This document shows, one piece after another, positions 47,064 to 56,801 of a stretch of 64,000 bases of DNA. Location of the stretch: the NCBI GenBank assembly GCA_022570795.1, contig JAKUDP010000016.1:682001-746000 (forward strand). The letters are read 5' to 3'. The DNA comes from Sphaerulina vaccinii. Lineage: Eukaryota > Ascomycota > Dothideomycetes > Mycosphaerellales > Mycosphaerellaceae. A program made the position numbers and the translations under genes. Numbering within the stretch: position 1 is the stretch's first letter; the number at the start of each line of letters is the position of its first letter. The notes below the pieces were generated by a model. The model ran no database searches, was not told the DNA's origin, and was given only the letters and a program-made list of their open reading frames with translations.

Positions 47064-48466
47064 GTGCTATCCTCTCCACATCTCTTCCTTTCTCTCAGCC
47101 ACCTTTCGAACCATGAGCTCCTCACTTGTTTCCCATCACTATCAGCAGAACTTAGACGCCAGATCTGGAAAGAAGCTATACCATCTCGAATCGTGGAACT
47201 TGACATAACGAATCATAACATTGAATTCGATGTCAATTGCGATCTCAGACAAACATCACTTCAGAATGCACTACCTGATGCGAGGCAGTCAGTTACGTAA
47301 TGGCTTGGCAATATCATGAATATTGGAATATATGGATCAGATCGTGTAGGAGTTAACAACTGATCGTTCTAAGCAATCTATAGTGCGTTCTATATACTAA
47401 ATTGCTCGCTAAGATCTAAGAAATCTCTGCACGAGACTAGTAGGCTAGTTTCTTATATCTGAGACCATTTCTTGGCTCATATTCGGTGTTTCGGCTATCC
47501 GCGCAACACTACCGCCTGTGATCGCCCGAGTATGTCGCGAAGCCCGGGAAGTGGCATCCGAGAACGGAGGATATGGCAAACACTTAACGCCGGAATCTGC
47601 GAATGCAGAAGCACGCCTCTGGGAAGAAAAAGATGCCATACAGAAGGCTTGGTCCAGTCCTGGAATCGATATTGTGCATCTCAATTGGCACGAGATGTAT
47701 CAACTTCAATTCGGCGTGATTGGAGATCCGTTGCGGGCATTGAAGTTTTGCTCGAGAAATGCGATCGCGTCGTCGTTGATGGGGAAACACTTCCATGAGC
47801 TTCGCGTTGACGATGATCAGAGTACTTCATCTTCTCTAGATGAAGAGTTTCTGCGGCTGGAGCTCAATTGCACCTATCGTGCAGTTCTAGGGATGATTGT
47901 CATCCATGCAAGAGCTGAGTAGGCCTTCGAAGCGAATATTTTTGGTAATGGTGAAGAGAGGATTGCGCTGGTTGATGCTCGCGATCATCGCAGGATTGAC
48001 TCTTATATGCATCTACGTCAGGAGAAAGATTAAGGCTATTCGGAAATGGTCTTATTTGCTCAATTCGGGAGCGGAAGTCTTCGATGCGTGCGTGAGTGGC
48101 TGGCTAAACGATATGAACAAGTTATGGATCTGGAATAGATGGTGTGCTTACCATAACGCGGAATTTTGGGATGCTGAGATTCATGGCGATCAGTGGCCAT
48201 TCTTGAAGGAAAAGCGACCGGATACTGGTCAGAGGCGCTCGGCTAGAAGAGGCGAGCTATCTCAACTTGAGCTGGACTTCGAAGATCCCTGGGTTGCGAG
48301 GGAGGTGGCACAAATGCCAAAGATCCAACCAGTCATTATGTTCCGCTTGTGCGAAAGCGAATGTCCAAATGTGCGGAAAGGGATCGAGAAGCTCGTCGTT
48401 AAGCCCGTGGTCGAGCAAGATGACATCGGTAGATTTATGGCTTACATGAACCATCACCAGCAATAA
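47064..48466 (+). pseudogene. Broken 2EXR-domain protein gene
   Basis: Pieces of one protein appear in order on the plus strand. 47064-47296 encodes a 2EXR start (FPSLSAELRRQIWKEAIPSR then IVELD) and then stops. An AT-rich stretch (about 47296-47470) follows. 47510-47920 resumes with PPVIARVCREAREVASENGG and runs to HARAE, where a TAG (47920-47922) interrupts it. The same frame then continues AFEANIFGNGEERIALVDAR for ~35 codons to another stop. The remaining ~130 codons (VFDACVSGWLNDMNKLWIWN..., ending 48466) are in a different phase, so at least one frameshift lies near 48030-48080. 2EXR proteins are fungal, F-box-like and of unknown function. Confidence 0.65.
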
Positions 48467-48716
48467 ATGTAGACTTTGTGGGATGAATCTGGGTGATCGT
48501 ATGTATCCCTGGAGATCAGCAGCATCTGTCTGGCCCTTACCAGCCTAAGTTCTCGTGACGGGAAGAGAGGGATCGTAAATTCTTCTCTTGGCCAGATCGT
48601 AATCTCCGAGTCGTAATAACAGTATTCCATTCTGATCGTACAGCATCGTCTCTTTCGCCCCATATCATACACACTCCAATTCATCTTATCATCATCATGA
48701 TCATGATCTTCGCCTC

Positions 48717-49155
48717 TTACTCCTTATCAACAGCAAAAGCCTTCAAATTCTCCAACTTAATCTTATCCAACACTTTCGAATTCGTCGCATTAAGATAAAC
48801 CTTCGGCACAATTTTATCTCCCGCGGGTTCTCTCGTCCTGGCATCAAAAGCTTCGAACCATCGAGAAGCACATAGGCACCATTTGCAGCCTGCTTTCATG
48901 CCGCCGATTGAACGGAGGTCGTTGCCTTGTTTGGCTGTGAAATCGAGGAATCTATACACAAACAGTCAGAGGAGTGTAAGAGGTAGGGGAGGGTGAGATG
49001 GGATATGTGTACTCTTCTGTGACTTCCGCTGCGACTCCATGGTTACCGAAGTCTGAGCCTGGGACTTCGCAGTAACCATTTCGTAGGTAGCCTGTCATGG
49101 GAGAGGTAGAGTGGAGGGCCAATGGCTGTTTGAAGACGTTGAGTGATTTGGACAT
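48717..49155 (-). CDS. DUF2237 family protein
   Basis: Exon 1 49155-49013 and exon 2 48951-48717 (intron 61 nt, GTACAC..TAG) give 125 residues beginning MSKSLNVFKQPLALHSTSPM. The family core is GYLRNGYCEVPGSDFGNHGV, TEEFLDFTAKQGNDL (restored by the splice) and GGMKAGCKWCLCASRWFEAF. Members occur in bacteria and fungi, are ~120-130 residues and have no established function; the conserved cysteines (Y-C-E, C-K-W-C-L-C) suggest metal or redox chemistry. An in-frame ATG at 49254 would add 33 residues that look like a secretion signal (MFSRLLLFITLYLFFTTTTL), giving a 158-residue secreted form. Length of known relatives favours 49155. Confidence 0.82.
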
Positions 49156-49535
49156 CGTGAGGGGTTCTTGGTGGTTGTGGTGAGAGTGCTTTGCTAGTGT
49201 TGTTGTGGTGAAGAACAAGTAGAGTGTGATGAAGAGTAACAATCTTGAGAACATTGATGAGTGTATCGATAGAGAAAGTCTGGACTTTGAGAAGATGGGA
49301 GTGGAGACTGAAGCTATATGCCTGCAACCAGGTTTCATGACGTCGATCTAGAGAAGGCGGACTGAGCTCCGTGGCGATCGATATGAGTGGGGGTGCAAGT
49401 GAGGTGAAAGGAATGCGTGGAACGATATGTAGTGAAGTAGAATGCTGAGGTGTCAACATTTCGAAGCCAATCGTATGCCTATCTACATCTCTAACTCATT
49501 ACATTATGTCGCTCTGGTGAGTCGCTTCATTGACA
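49156..49535. other. Intergenic spacer
   Basis: Upstream region of the DUF2237 gene (partly the alternative N-terminus described there) and downstream flank of wetA. No other feature seen. Confidence 0.35.
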
Positions 49536-51371
49536 CTAAGACATTAATCCTGCTCTCGTCAAACTCTCTACATCCCCTCCAGCTTCAATAACGGCCTGCA
49601 TCGCCGCTTGACTCAACTTCCTCCTCTTATCAGCAGCTTCCTTCTCTCTCCTAGCTTTCGTCTTTGAACTACCAGAAGGAGCGACTCCATTCAGGATCTT
49701 GCCTGCATCGCCAGGAGTAAAGTTCACAAAACCGACACCGCCACCTTGATCTCGTCCGTGATGCCGTGGTGTAGCGCTCGCGGACTTGGTCCTGCGATGT
49801 TGAGATCTTCGCCTCGACGCTGAAGTTTGACGAGAACGAGACTCTGTTGCTGGTTGCGGCGTTGGTGAAGGTGAACCATCCCAAGAATTGCGTTGCCGAT
49901 GAGGTGTAAGTGGTTGTGGCTGATTGCTCGCTTGAGACCATGGGCCGCTTGGAAGACCATTTGGGTGGTGGGAGGGTGTACTCGGTAGACCATTGGGTAG
50001 TGATGGCACATAGTACGGAGTCATCGCCGGCGGCATTGACGAGTAATGCAGAGCATTTCCGGGAACTGTAGTGTAGTTGCCGTTCGAATCGCAACTTATG
50101 CCAAGGCCGAGATTATGGTTTTGGGAATGTGTATTGATGCTGAGACTCTGCTGGAGACCATCCTCAATGCTGCTGAAGGGATCCTGGTTATCGAATACTG
50201 GAGCTGCTGTTTCGTATGTTGTCGATGGGGGCTCTGCGAAAGTAGACGAAGTGGCCATCCAGGGATCTTCGATCTCTGGCGAGCTAGAGAAGCCAAAGTC
50301 GAACTCTTGAATCTTGTTGACTGCCAATGATGAGCCTCGCTCAGGATACAGCGGGGCAGTATCGTTTAGTGGTATACTCTGCGTGTATGGATTGCCTGGC
50401 AGAGGTGGCGCTGGCTCGAAGTAGGACGAAGCAGCATGACTACCAGGACTCAACAGAGGCGACTGGTTTGGAGTGTGAAGTCGTGCCGATTGATTAAAGG
50501 TGCTAGCCAGCGGCGAGATCTGATCGTCGCTTCCAGCAATGGCAGAGTATGTTGGTGATCCGAAACCAGCGAATTGGTCTTGCAGAGACCTGGCCGAGTG
50601 CGGTGGTGAGGCCGGGAACGTATTGATGTGTTGGTCCACTCTTAGTTGGAACTTCTTTGGACTCTGGAGAATACGTTCTGCCCAGACATCCTTGAATGCC
50701 CCCGCGCGATATCTGGAAGGATTCATCATTTTTGACGGAGAGCCATTGCGTTGACGAACAGTGGCATTGGAGTTGACGGCAGCAGTCGCAGTAGGCTTCG
50801 TCACTCCTGTTGGTCGCCCCCGAGATACTGCACGTAGATTGGACACACTGCGCTTCTGTGTGGGTGTTTTGTTTCCGTTTGCAGCGTTACCACTCCCACG
50901 GGACTTTTGTCTTTGAGCGGAGTATGATTGGCCACGCGGTGATGATGGTATAGCCGGAGGTGATGGAAACCCTCCCAGGCTCAGAAAATCAGGATGTGAC
51001 TTAGCTGCCCTCAGTTTCTGTTGTCGCTCGCAAGCTGCTGCGTTCTGTTCCAATGCTCGCAGCTTCTTGTGCCAGAATCCAGTAGGTGCTTTGGCCTTTG
51101 GCTGCTGTGCATGGGGAGCACTCGACTCTTCCGGATCCCAGGCAGGGATTGGCGAGGTCGCATCTGTCTGATTGCTTTGTTCGCTCGAACCGGAGAAGTC
51201 GAACAATTGGGCAGAGTCGTCTGAACTGCTCCTTTCTCGCTTCTCGACGCCAAAGAAAGCATCATTATCGTCCAAGTACTCTTCAAAGACATTGTTGCAA
51301 AGGCTCGACCATTCCGGCTCTTTGTTGGGCGGCCGCATATGGACCATGCTCTTGCGGCTGGTCATCGCCAT
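49536..51371 (-). CDS. wetA: Conidiation regulator WetA
   Basis: One long exon of 611 residues from the ATG at 51371. The protein is mostly disordered and Ser/Pro/Asn-rich. The diagnostic part is the C-terminal WetA block at ~550-608: VGFVNFTPGDAGKILNGVAP then SGSSKTKARREKEAADKRRK, LSQAAMQAVIEAGGDVES and LTRAGL. WetA acts after BrlA and AbaA in the central conidiation pathway and is needed for spore wall maturation. The N-terminus has an acidic stretch (VFEEYLDDNDAFFGVE). The frame remains open upstream of the first ATG (a segment ending DSSVFDSTKPQA) back to a possible acceptor near 51450, so a small 5' exon may exist. Confidence 0.9.
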   Translation of the reverse strand: MAMTSRKSMVHMRPPNKEPEWSSLCNNVFEEYLDDNDAFFGVEKRERSSSDDSAQLFDFSGSSEQSNQTDATSPIPAWDPEESSAPHAQQPKAKAPTGFWHKKLRALEQNAAACERQQKLRAAKSHPDFLSLGGFPSPPAIPSSPRGQSYSAQRQKSRGSGNAANGNKTPTQKRSVSNLRAVSRGRPTGVTKPTATAAVNSNATVRQRNGSPSKMMNPSRYRAGAFKDVWAERILQSPKKFQLRVDQHINTFPASPPHSARSLQDQFAGFGSPTYSAIAGSDDQISPLASTFNQSARLHTPNQSPLLSPGSHAASSYFEPAPPLPGNPYTQSIPLNDTAPLYPERGSSLAVNKIQEFDFGFSSSPEIEDPWMATSSTFAEPPSTTYETAAPVFDNQDPFSSIEDGLQQSLSINTHSQNHNLGLGISCDSNGNYTTVPGNALHYSSMPPAMTPYYVPSLPNGLPSTPSHHPNGLPSGPWSQASNQPQPLTPHRQRNSWDGSPSPTPQPATESRSRQTSASRRRSQHRRTKSASATPRHHGRDQGGGVGFVNFTPGDAGKILNGVAPSGSSKTKARREKEAADKRRKLSQAAMQAVIEAGGDVESLTRAGLMS

Positions 51372-52299
51372 CGCTTGCGGTTTCGTGGAGTCGAAGACTG
51401 ATGAGTCAGTCGTATAGTCGAGTTCGTCAGAGATGCTAAGTGTTTTGCTAAAGTGACTTCAACAGGGTGGCAGCTGTTCTGCTTACTGTATATGCCCACT
51501 GCTGAAAGAAGTTGCCGCAATGGGCACCAATGCCACACATCGTCGGGACATAGCTATTGTAACGCACCTCCCAGCCTTCTGACATTCCGTACGGTAGTCC
51601 AAGCGACTATCGTGATTCGCCGTTGCACGTTACGACGGTATCTTCGGTGACGTCGAATGAGAGAATGCCTTTGTACAAGCTCGCATTCCATTCGACTATC
51701 AGGCGGGGAGTGGAATGCATGGTCGCTGCGTGAGCTGCGTGACACTGTGACGTACTCTCATCTCTCTGAAGTTCTTGTGTTTGTCATTCACCATCGCAAC
51801 AGGCCGTCGCGTACTAAATGCATGTTAGATGGTCTTGTAAGTATGACTTACTGGGTCACATATTGCTCGCGTGATAGTTCTTGTATAGGAGGCCCAAGTC
51901 CACCACGCCAAATCGTGCCACAGTGACCATACGTGTACGCTGAACCACGTGTCATCGCATAGCAGACTTCTCAGTCTGTTGCCGGGTACGTCTGCAGTAA
52001 GTGCCATATGGGGAAGATGTTGGTCGCCGAGAGCGAATGAAGAGAGCCCATCTCTCGTCCTCCCATCGCCATTACGTTCACTTGGGCGCCTGACGTTGAG
52101 TCGTTTCCAGGAGCAGGTCGTCTCGTTTCAGTTACCCGAGCCTCTTGGATGGCAACGTTGACGAGGAGGATACAGATGACAAGTCGAGAGTAAGCGCGCT
52201 ATTCTCGCGGCTCCACTTTTATTTTCCCGAATCCGAGTTTCTACACATTGAAACGAGGGCCACTTCTTGATGAGATACCAGCAGCATTGCGAGTACAGC
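51372..52299. promoter_or_regulatory. Divergent upstream region, wetA / COG8
   Basis: About 930 bp between divergent genes. A possible wetA 5' exon could lie here (an ATG followed by MCGIGAHCGNFFQQWAYT and a GTAAGC donor near 51490). No defined BrlA or AbaA sites were scored. Confidence 0.4.
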
Positions 52300-53835
52300 A
52301 TGGCCGACCCGCTGTACGAGCTGCTGGCTCCCTATTTCGACAACGAGGCCGCACAGCCCTCGCCCCGCGATCCACAGACTGCTGGCTACTTGTCCCGTCT
52401 CAGCACACTCTCCTTTGCCGACCTCACCACCAGCGAACCGGCATCTCTCCTACAATCGGCTCAGTCGCATCTGCGCAACCTACAGGCGCTCTCGAAAAGA
52501 TCGCACAAGGCTGTCACGAGCTCTTCATCGCACCTCGCGAACCTCACGTCTCTGTTGCCAGAGTTTGGATCGAAGGCGCAAGCACTGAGCAAGAGTGTTC
52601 CAGGTCTCGAGGATGCAGCGACAGAATTTGCACAGAAGTACGATCGGAGTACAGACAATGCAGTTCTAGACAGGCGAAAACGAGCAGCACTTCTGTCTCG
52701 CAATGTGGACAGGGTATCAGATGTATTGGATCTGCCAAATCTACTATCCTCGACAGTCACGGCTGCACAGGCGAGTAGCTCAGGGACTACGACCGCAGGC
52801 GGAGCAGCGACCTCTTACGCGTCTGCTCTTGATCTGCACTCACATATCAAGAGGTTGAAAGCACTGTACCCTCATTCTGAACTCGTGGGAGACATATTCA
52901 CACAGTCGCAAGATGAGATGCAAAACTTGGCCACTATACTCATCAGCTCGCTACAGAATCCTGCTCTGAAGCTAGCTGCGGCCATGCGGACAATAGGATG
53001 GTTAAGACGCGTTGCGCCAGACCTTGCAGCAGACGTGCAGCATGTGTCTAGGCCAGGCCAGCTCACAACCAAATCCTTGGAGTTGTCATCTAATGCCGTA
53101 AGTAATGATGGTGCACTAGGCTCGCTGTTCTTGGTATGCCGTCTGCGAACGCTACATGAGACACTGAATGCTCTCGAGCCCCTACGCGATCTTGCAGATT
53201 CAGAGACAGTGCAACGTAAGGCGCCATTCACCACGAACGGTAAATCCACGAAGTCGTCGGGAGACTCTTCATCTTTCGTGTCATCTGGAACGCAAAGCGA
53301 ACGCTTCCTTAAGCGCTATATTGAGGTGTTCCGCGAACAGAGCTTCAACATTTTAAGCATGTATAAGAGCATATTCCCTACCAACTTACCGGAAGCCGAG
53401 CACAGCAGGACTGCCAGCACAACGACAGCTTCGAAGACAGTCGAAAGTCCGTTACTTCCCTTGCCTTCCCCTGTATCGACTTTTGCGCTGCATCTAGTCG
53501 ACATGCTGGAGAAGACCCTTCACGAGTACATGCCGAACATTTCGGACAAGTCATCCAGAGAGTCTTTGCTGACGCAAGTACTCTATTGTGCTGGTAGTCT
53601 CGGGAGGCTTGGGGCAGACTTCGGAATGATGATTGCTTTGCTTGAAGATGATCTAGAAGGAGCGAATACAGCAGAGGAGGAGTTCGAGTGGGAGCAAGTT
53701 ATGAAGAAACATCGGGTCCAAGCCAGTCGATTGGAAGTGCTCGCCAGAGGTGTTGGCACATCGAGGAAAGCCAGCGCGGACCTGCTGTCGCCGACTTCAA
53801 CGACGCCAGGACTTGCTTCGTTGTCATCTGGCTGA
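52300..53835 (+). CDS. COG8: Conserved oligomeric Golgi complex subunit 8
   Basis: Intronless, 511 residues from MADPLYELLAPYFDNEAAQP. The Dor1/COG8 features run in order: YLSRLSTLSFADLTTSEPAS near the start, a long coiled-coil-like helix (HLANLTSLLPEFGSKAQALS), the RNVDRVSDVLDLPNLLSSTV segment, then LRTLHETLNALEPLRDL and LLTQVLYCAGSLGRLGADFG near the C-terminus. COG8 belongs to lobe B of the COG tethering complex for retrograde traffic within the Golgi. The 11 codons before this ATG lack family character. A little shorter than animal COG8, typical for fungi; the C-terminal ~40 residues are disordered. Confidence 0.88.
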   Translation: MADPLYELLAPYFDNEAAQPSPRDPQTAGYLSRLSTLSFADLTTSEPASLLQSAQSHLRNLQALSKRSHKAVTSSSSHLANLTSLLPEFGSKAQALSKSVPGLEDAATEFAQKYDRSTDNAVLDRRKRAALLSRNVDRVSDVLDLPNLLSSTVTAAQASSSGTTTAGGAATSYASALDLHSHIKRLKALYPHSELVGDIFTQSQDEMQNLATILISSLQNPALKLAAAMRTIGWLRRVAPDLAADVQHVSRPGQLTTKSLELSSNAVSNDGALGSLFLVCRLRTLHETLNALEPLRDLADSETVQRKAPFTTNGKSTKSSGDSSSFVSSGTQSERFLKRYIEVFREQSFNILSMYKSIFPTNLPEAEHSRTASTTTASKTVESPLLPLPSPVSTFALHLVDMLEKTLHEYMPNISDKSSRESLLTQVLYCAGSLGRLGADFGMMIALLEDDLEGANTAEEEFEWEQVMKKHRVQASRLEVLARGVGTSRKASADLLSPTSTTPGLASLSSG

Positions 53836-56801
53836 ACGCTGCGAGCATACCGTTGCTCGGTTGCTACACTCTTCGGCGTCGCCGTGATATGACCTCAAAT
53901 TTTAATGGGTGAGTGGTCCACCAGGAACCGGTATGATACGCGGAGTCCTTCAGCGTCACCGCCACAATCGGTCTCGAACATGGTTGATGCCTCGACTGCG
54001 TTCGCTGGCTGGTGCGCGCCAATGCTCAACTCTCTCGAGCTTTGGCAGGATGAGTGGCTCGCCAGGCACAGGTCTGATACAGAAGCTCTGCAGCTTCACC
54101 GCCACTTTTGGTCTCGAACTGGTATTGCTTCAGCTGTGTTCGATGGCTGGTTGTCATTACTGCTCAGTCTGCTCAGCCTCGGTGTCAGGAGCTTGAGCAT
54201 GGCTATAGCTTCTCTCGAACAATTAGGCAGTTCCCTGTAGGCGAAGCCACTATGATGTATCAGCCATGGACCTGCGCAAGGAGAACGCCTCAACCGCGCG
54301 ACTCATGCGCAACGGCAGCTCCTTTGCAAGTTGACTGGGAGAACGGAGATGAGCAACTGATGCATGTGACCAACATTCACCAGAGGGCAACCAAGTTCGT
54401 TGTCAAGTTGGCGATCGTCGCTGACTCCGATGGTAAAATTGGTTCGACATGCAATGTATTTGACGTTTAGCGATAGTCGATGCTTGACGGGAGCTATTGG
54501 TAACGAACTGATGGGGCATTCCGGGCTATATGCAATGTGTCGTTGGTGGAAGGTCTAGACTCGATCGCGGGCCGCTGATTTTCATGTGCTCCATGATCAG
54601 TCATCAGGAAGCTCCATTACTATGCCTATACCTTTTGTTTGCGATACACCGCCAGCGTAACGCTTCATCACAAATCTAGAAGCTGTCATCGTGACCCTCG
54701 TCACACAGAAAATATGCCACATCGTAATGTTGCAGTACTTTGTACCGCAGCCCTATCTAAACCCCTGCCAACGTCGTAGGGCTAGATCTGAGGCTTGTCA
54801 GCCCTATGCTCGTCGCGGGTGTACGGTATGGCACGAAACGAACAGCTCCATTGACTCTGCAAGCATGCTAGCACTGCCTGCTTGAGGGTGACATCGCGAT
54901 ATGTTCCTGGCCATTGTTGTTGCTGATGCGTGCGTGAGAGTGTGATGAGAGTTGTTGAGAACCAGCATACCACCAGCAAGCTTTTTTTGTGCTCCGGCTC
55001 CAAGGTTGTCGCTTGAAGCGGAATACGGCGCAATGCAGATCATGTTGTTGTCGATCTTGCTACGTTCCGGGGTACGATCTTGTCTCCACTTAGCGTGGTG
55101 GACCCGACTTGCCAGTCTTGTCTGTAACGTCTTGGTTCTATTCTTGCTATGCTCAGCTTCCGAATGGAACAATACCATCGTGATTCGTGTGCAGGTGTTG
55201 GAGGTATGCCTCGTAAGGAGCCATGGTCAGCTGCATTGATTGGTTAAGGAGCCTGGCGGTTGAGACCACGAAGGGTAGATCTCGGTTTCCACATCAGCTG
55301 ATTGTAGTTCCTGGAAGAGGAAACTGTATGCTGAGTATAGGGTGTGAGCCGGAGCAGGGAGCGATCAGAATTCCGTGTTGAGGCATGGTTGGTCTCTTCG
55401 CAACAGCCAGTCATCAACTCGAAGCCAGTGAACAGCCATTCGAAAGCCTCGTAACGCTCGGTACCCGGAAAGAAGCCCTCGTCGTCTCGTCGTCGCTACC
55501 CCCGAAGAAATGTGGCTGAAGCACAAAGAATGCCACAGAATCATGACCAATGTCGACGATGTATGCGAGCATAGCACAGCCACAGGAACGATAGCCACGT
55601 TCTAACCTGCATACAACGTTGTAGGCTGAAGTCATCGTGCATGGTGGCTTCGAGCGAGATTCGGTCCGAAACCAATCAGCACAAAGTATAGCAGGGCTTA
55701 TACTGGTATTCATCGGTAGTCGGCCTGAGATGTGGAGGACAAGACTGTTCAAAGGTACTTCGATACCACGCCAAGTTGCAGTATCACAAAGCGTGTATGC
55801 TTCTCGCATAACCATTCACGGTATCTCCGATCACTTCGGCATTCGATGGCATTTGATGGAAAATGTGGAGGACCACATCTTTGACTTCACTTTCGATCTG
55901 GCGGTAATGGCTGCATGTCGAGGGAGCTGAAAGAAGAATTTCGATTCGTCAAAGCCTGGTTGTGTGTAGATCGCGGACCGGGCAGACGAGTGTAAAGACA
56001 GGACCTTGGCAATATTTGGTTACATTACTACTCTGAAGGAAACGAGCAGGCCACGCATACTGGTGGTAGCCAAGCAATTGGCCATATTCCTACAAGATGG
56101 AACAGATTGCTCTAGCCAACCAGAAGTGGTCGCTGACATTTAGCAAGCATGTCCACGAGTGGTATCGAAACGAGTGATCGTCCCACTCCACGTACTCTTC
56201 CCAGGCTATGCCAGGTCGTATGAGCTGATCGCGTGCGTGTGCGCGGAACGACGGCCTCTAGCATTAAGCATAAGCATAATCAAATCCAGGTGCCGCTGGA
56301 AGTGACCTGAGTGCTGCAGTAGTCTTGTGGTCCCGAAAATCAAGAAGTGTATCTGTGTAGCGACAAGTAGGCTGCACAACGCTATATCGACGGGAGATGG
56401 AATGCCGACAGAACCCATGCTGTATGATGGAACGTTCTTCCAGGAGAAGGCTGGCGGAGATAGGCTCAGTGGTATGCGAGAGGCTGCAGGGCAGACGCAT
56501 GAAAGTCTCGGCCCTCGATTATCCTTGTCTAAGTGTGGCTCAGCTCTCGCTCGTGAGCGAAGCCGACAAAGAAGAGCTATTCAACTAGATAGGCCGCAAG
56601 ATCCGCTCCATGTGATACATCTATCACACCCATTTACAGCAACAACAACCCTAAAGCCGCTCGTTGCAGTATATATCTGGAAACTTCTCGCCACCGACCT
56701 CGCTGCCGATTCATCATCACCGCGGACGAAGTTCGTCTTGATGACATACTAGAAGCCAGCCGCCAAGCACTGGACCCTTAGAAAGGAAAGAGCGAGCCGA
56801 G
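53836..56801. other. Large intergenic region, 3 kb
   Basis: The longest gap of the window. It contains an old direct repeat (53908-54150). Open frames such as minus 55414-55815 (133 codons) exist but match nothing I recognise and have stops just upstream. The last several hundred bp likely form the long promoter/leader of the C2H2 regulator. Confidence 0.4.
53908..54150. repeat. Diverged direct repeat, ~103 bp x 2
   Basis: GGTGAGTGG...CACCGCCACAATCGGTCTCGAAC...TTCGCTGGCTGG (53908-54012) is echoed by GGATGAGTGG...CACCGCCACTTTTGGTCTCGAAC...TTCGATGGCTGG (54048-54150). Confidence 0.65.

Noticed and set aside
55414..55815. 133-codon minus-strand frame
   Set aside because: Stop immediately upstream, no recognisable motif, and an overlapping frame of equal quality on the other strand.
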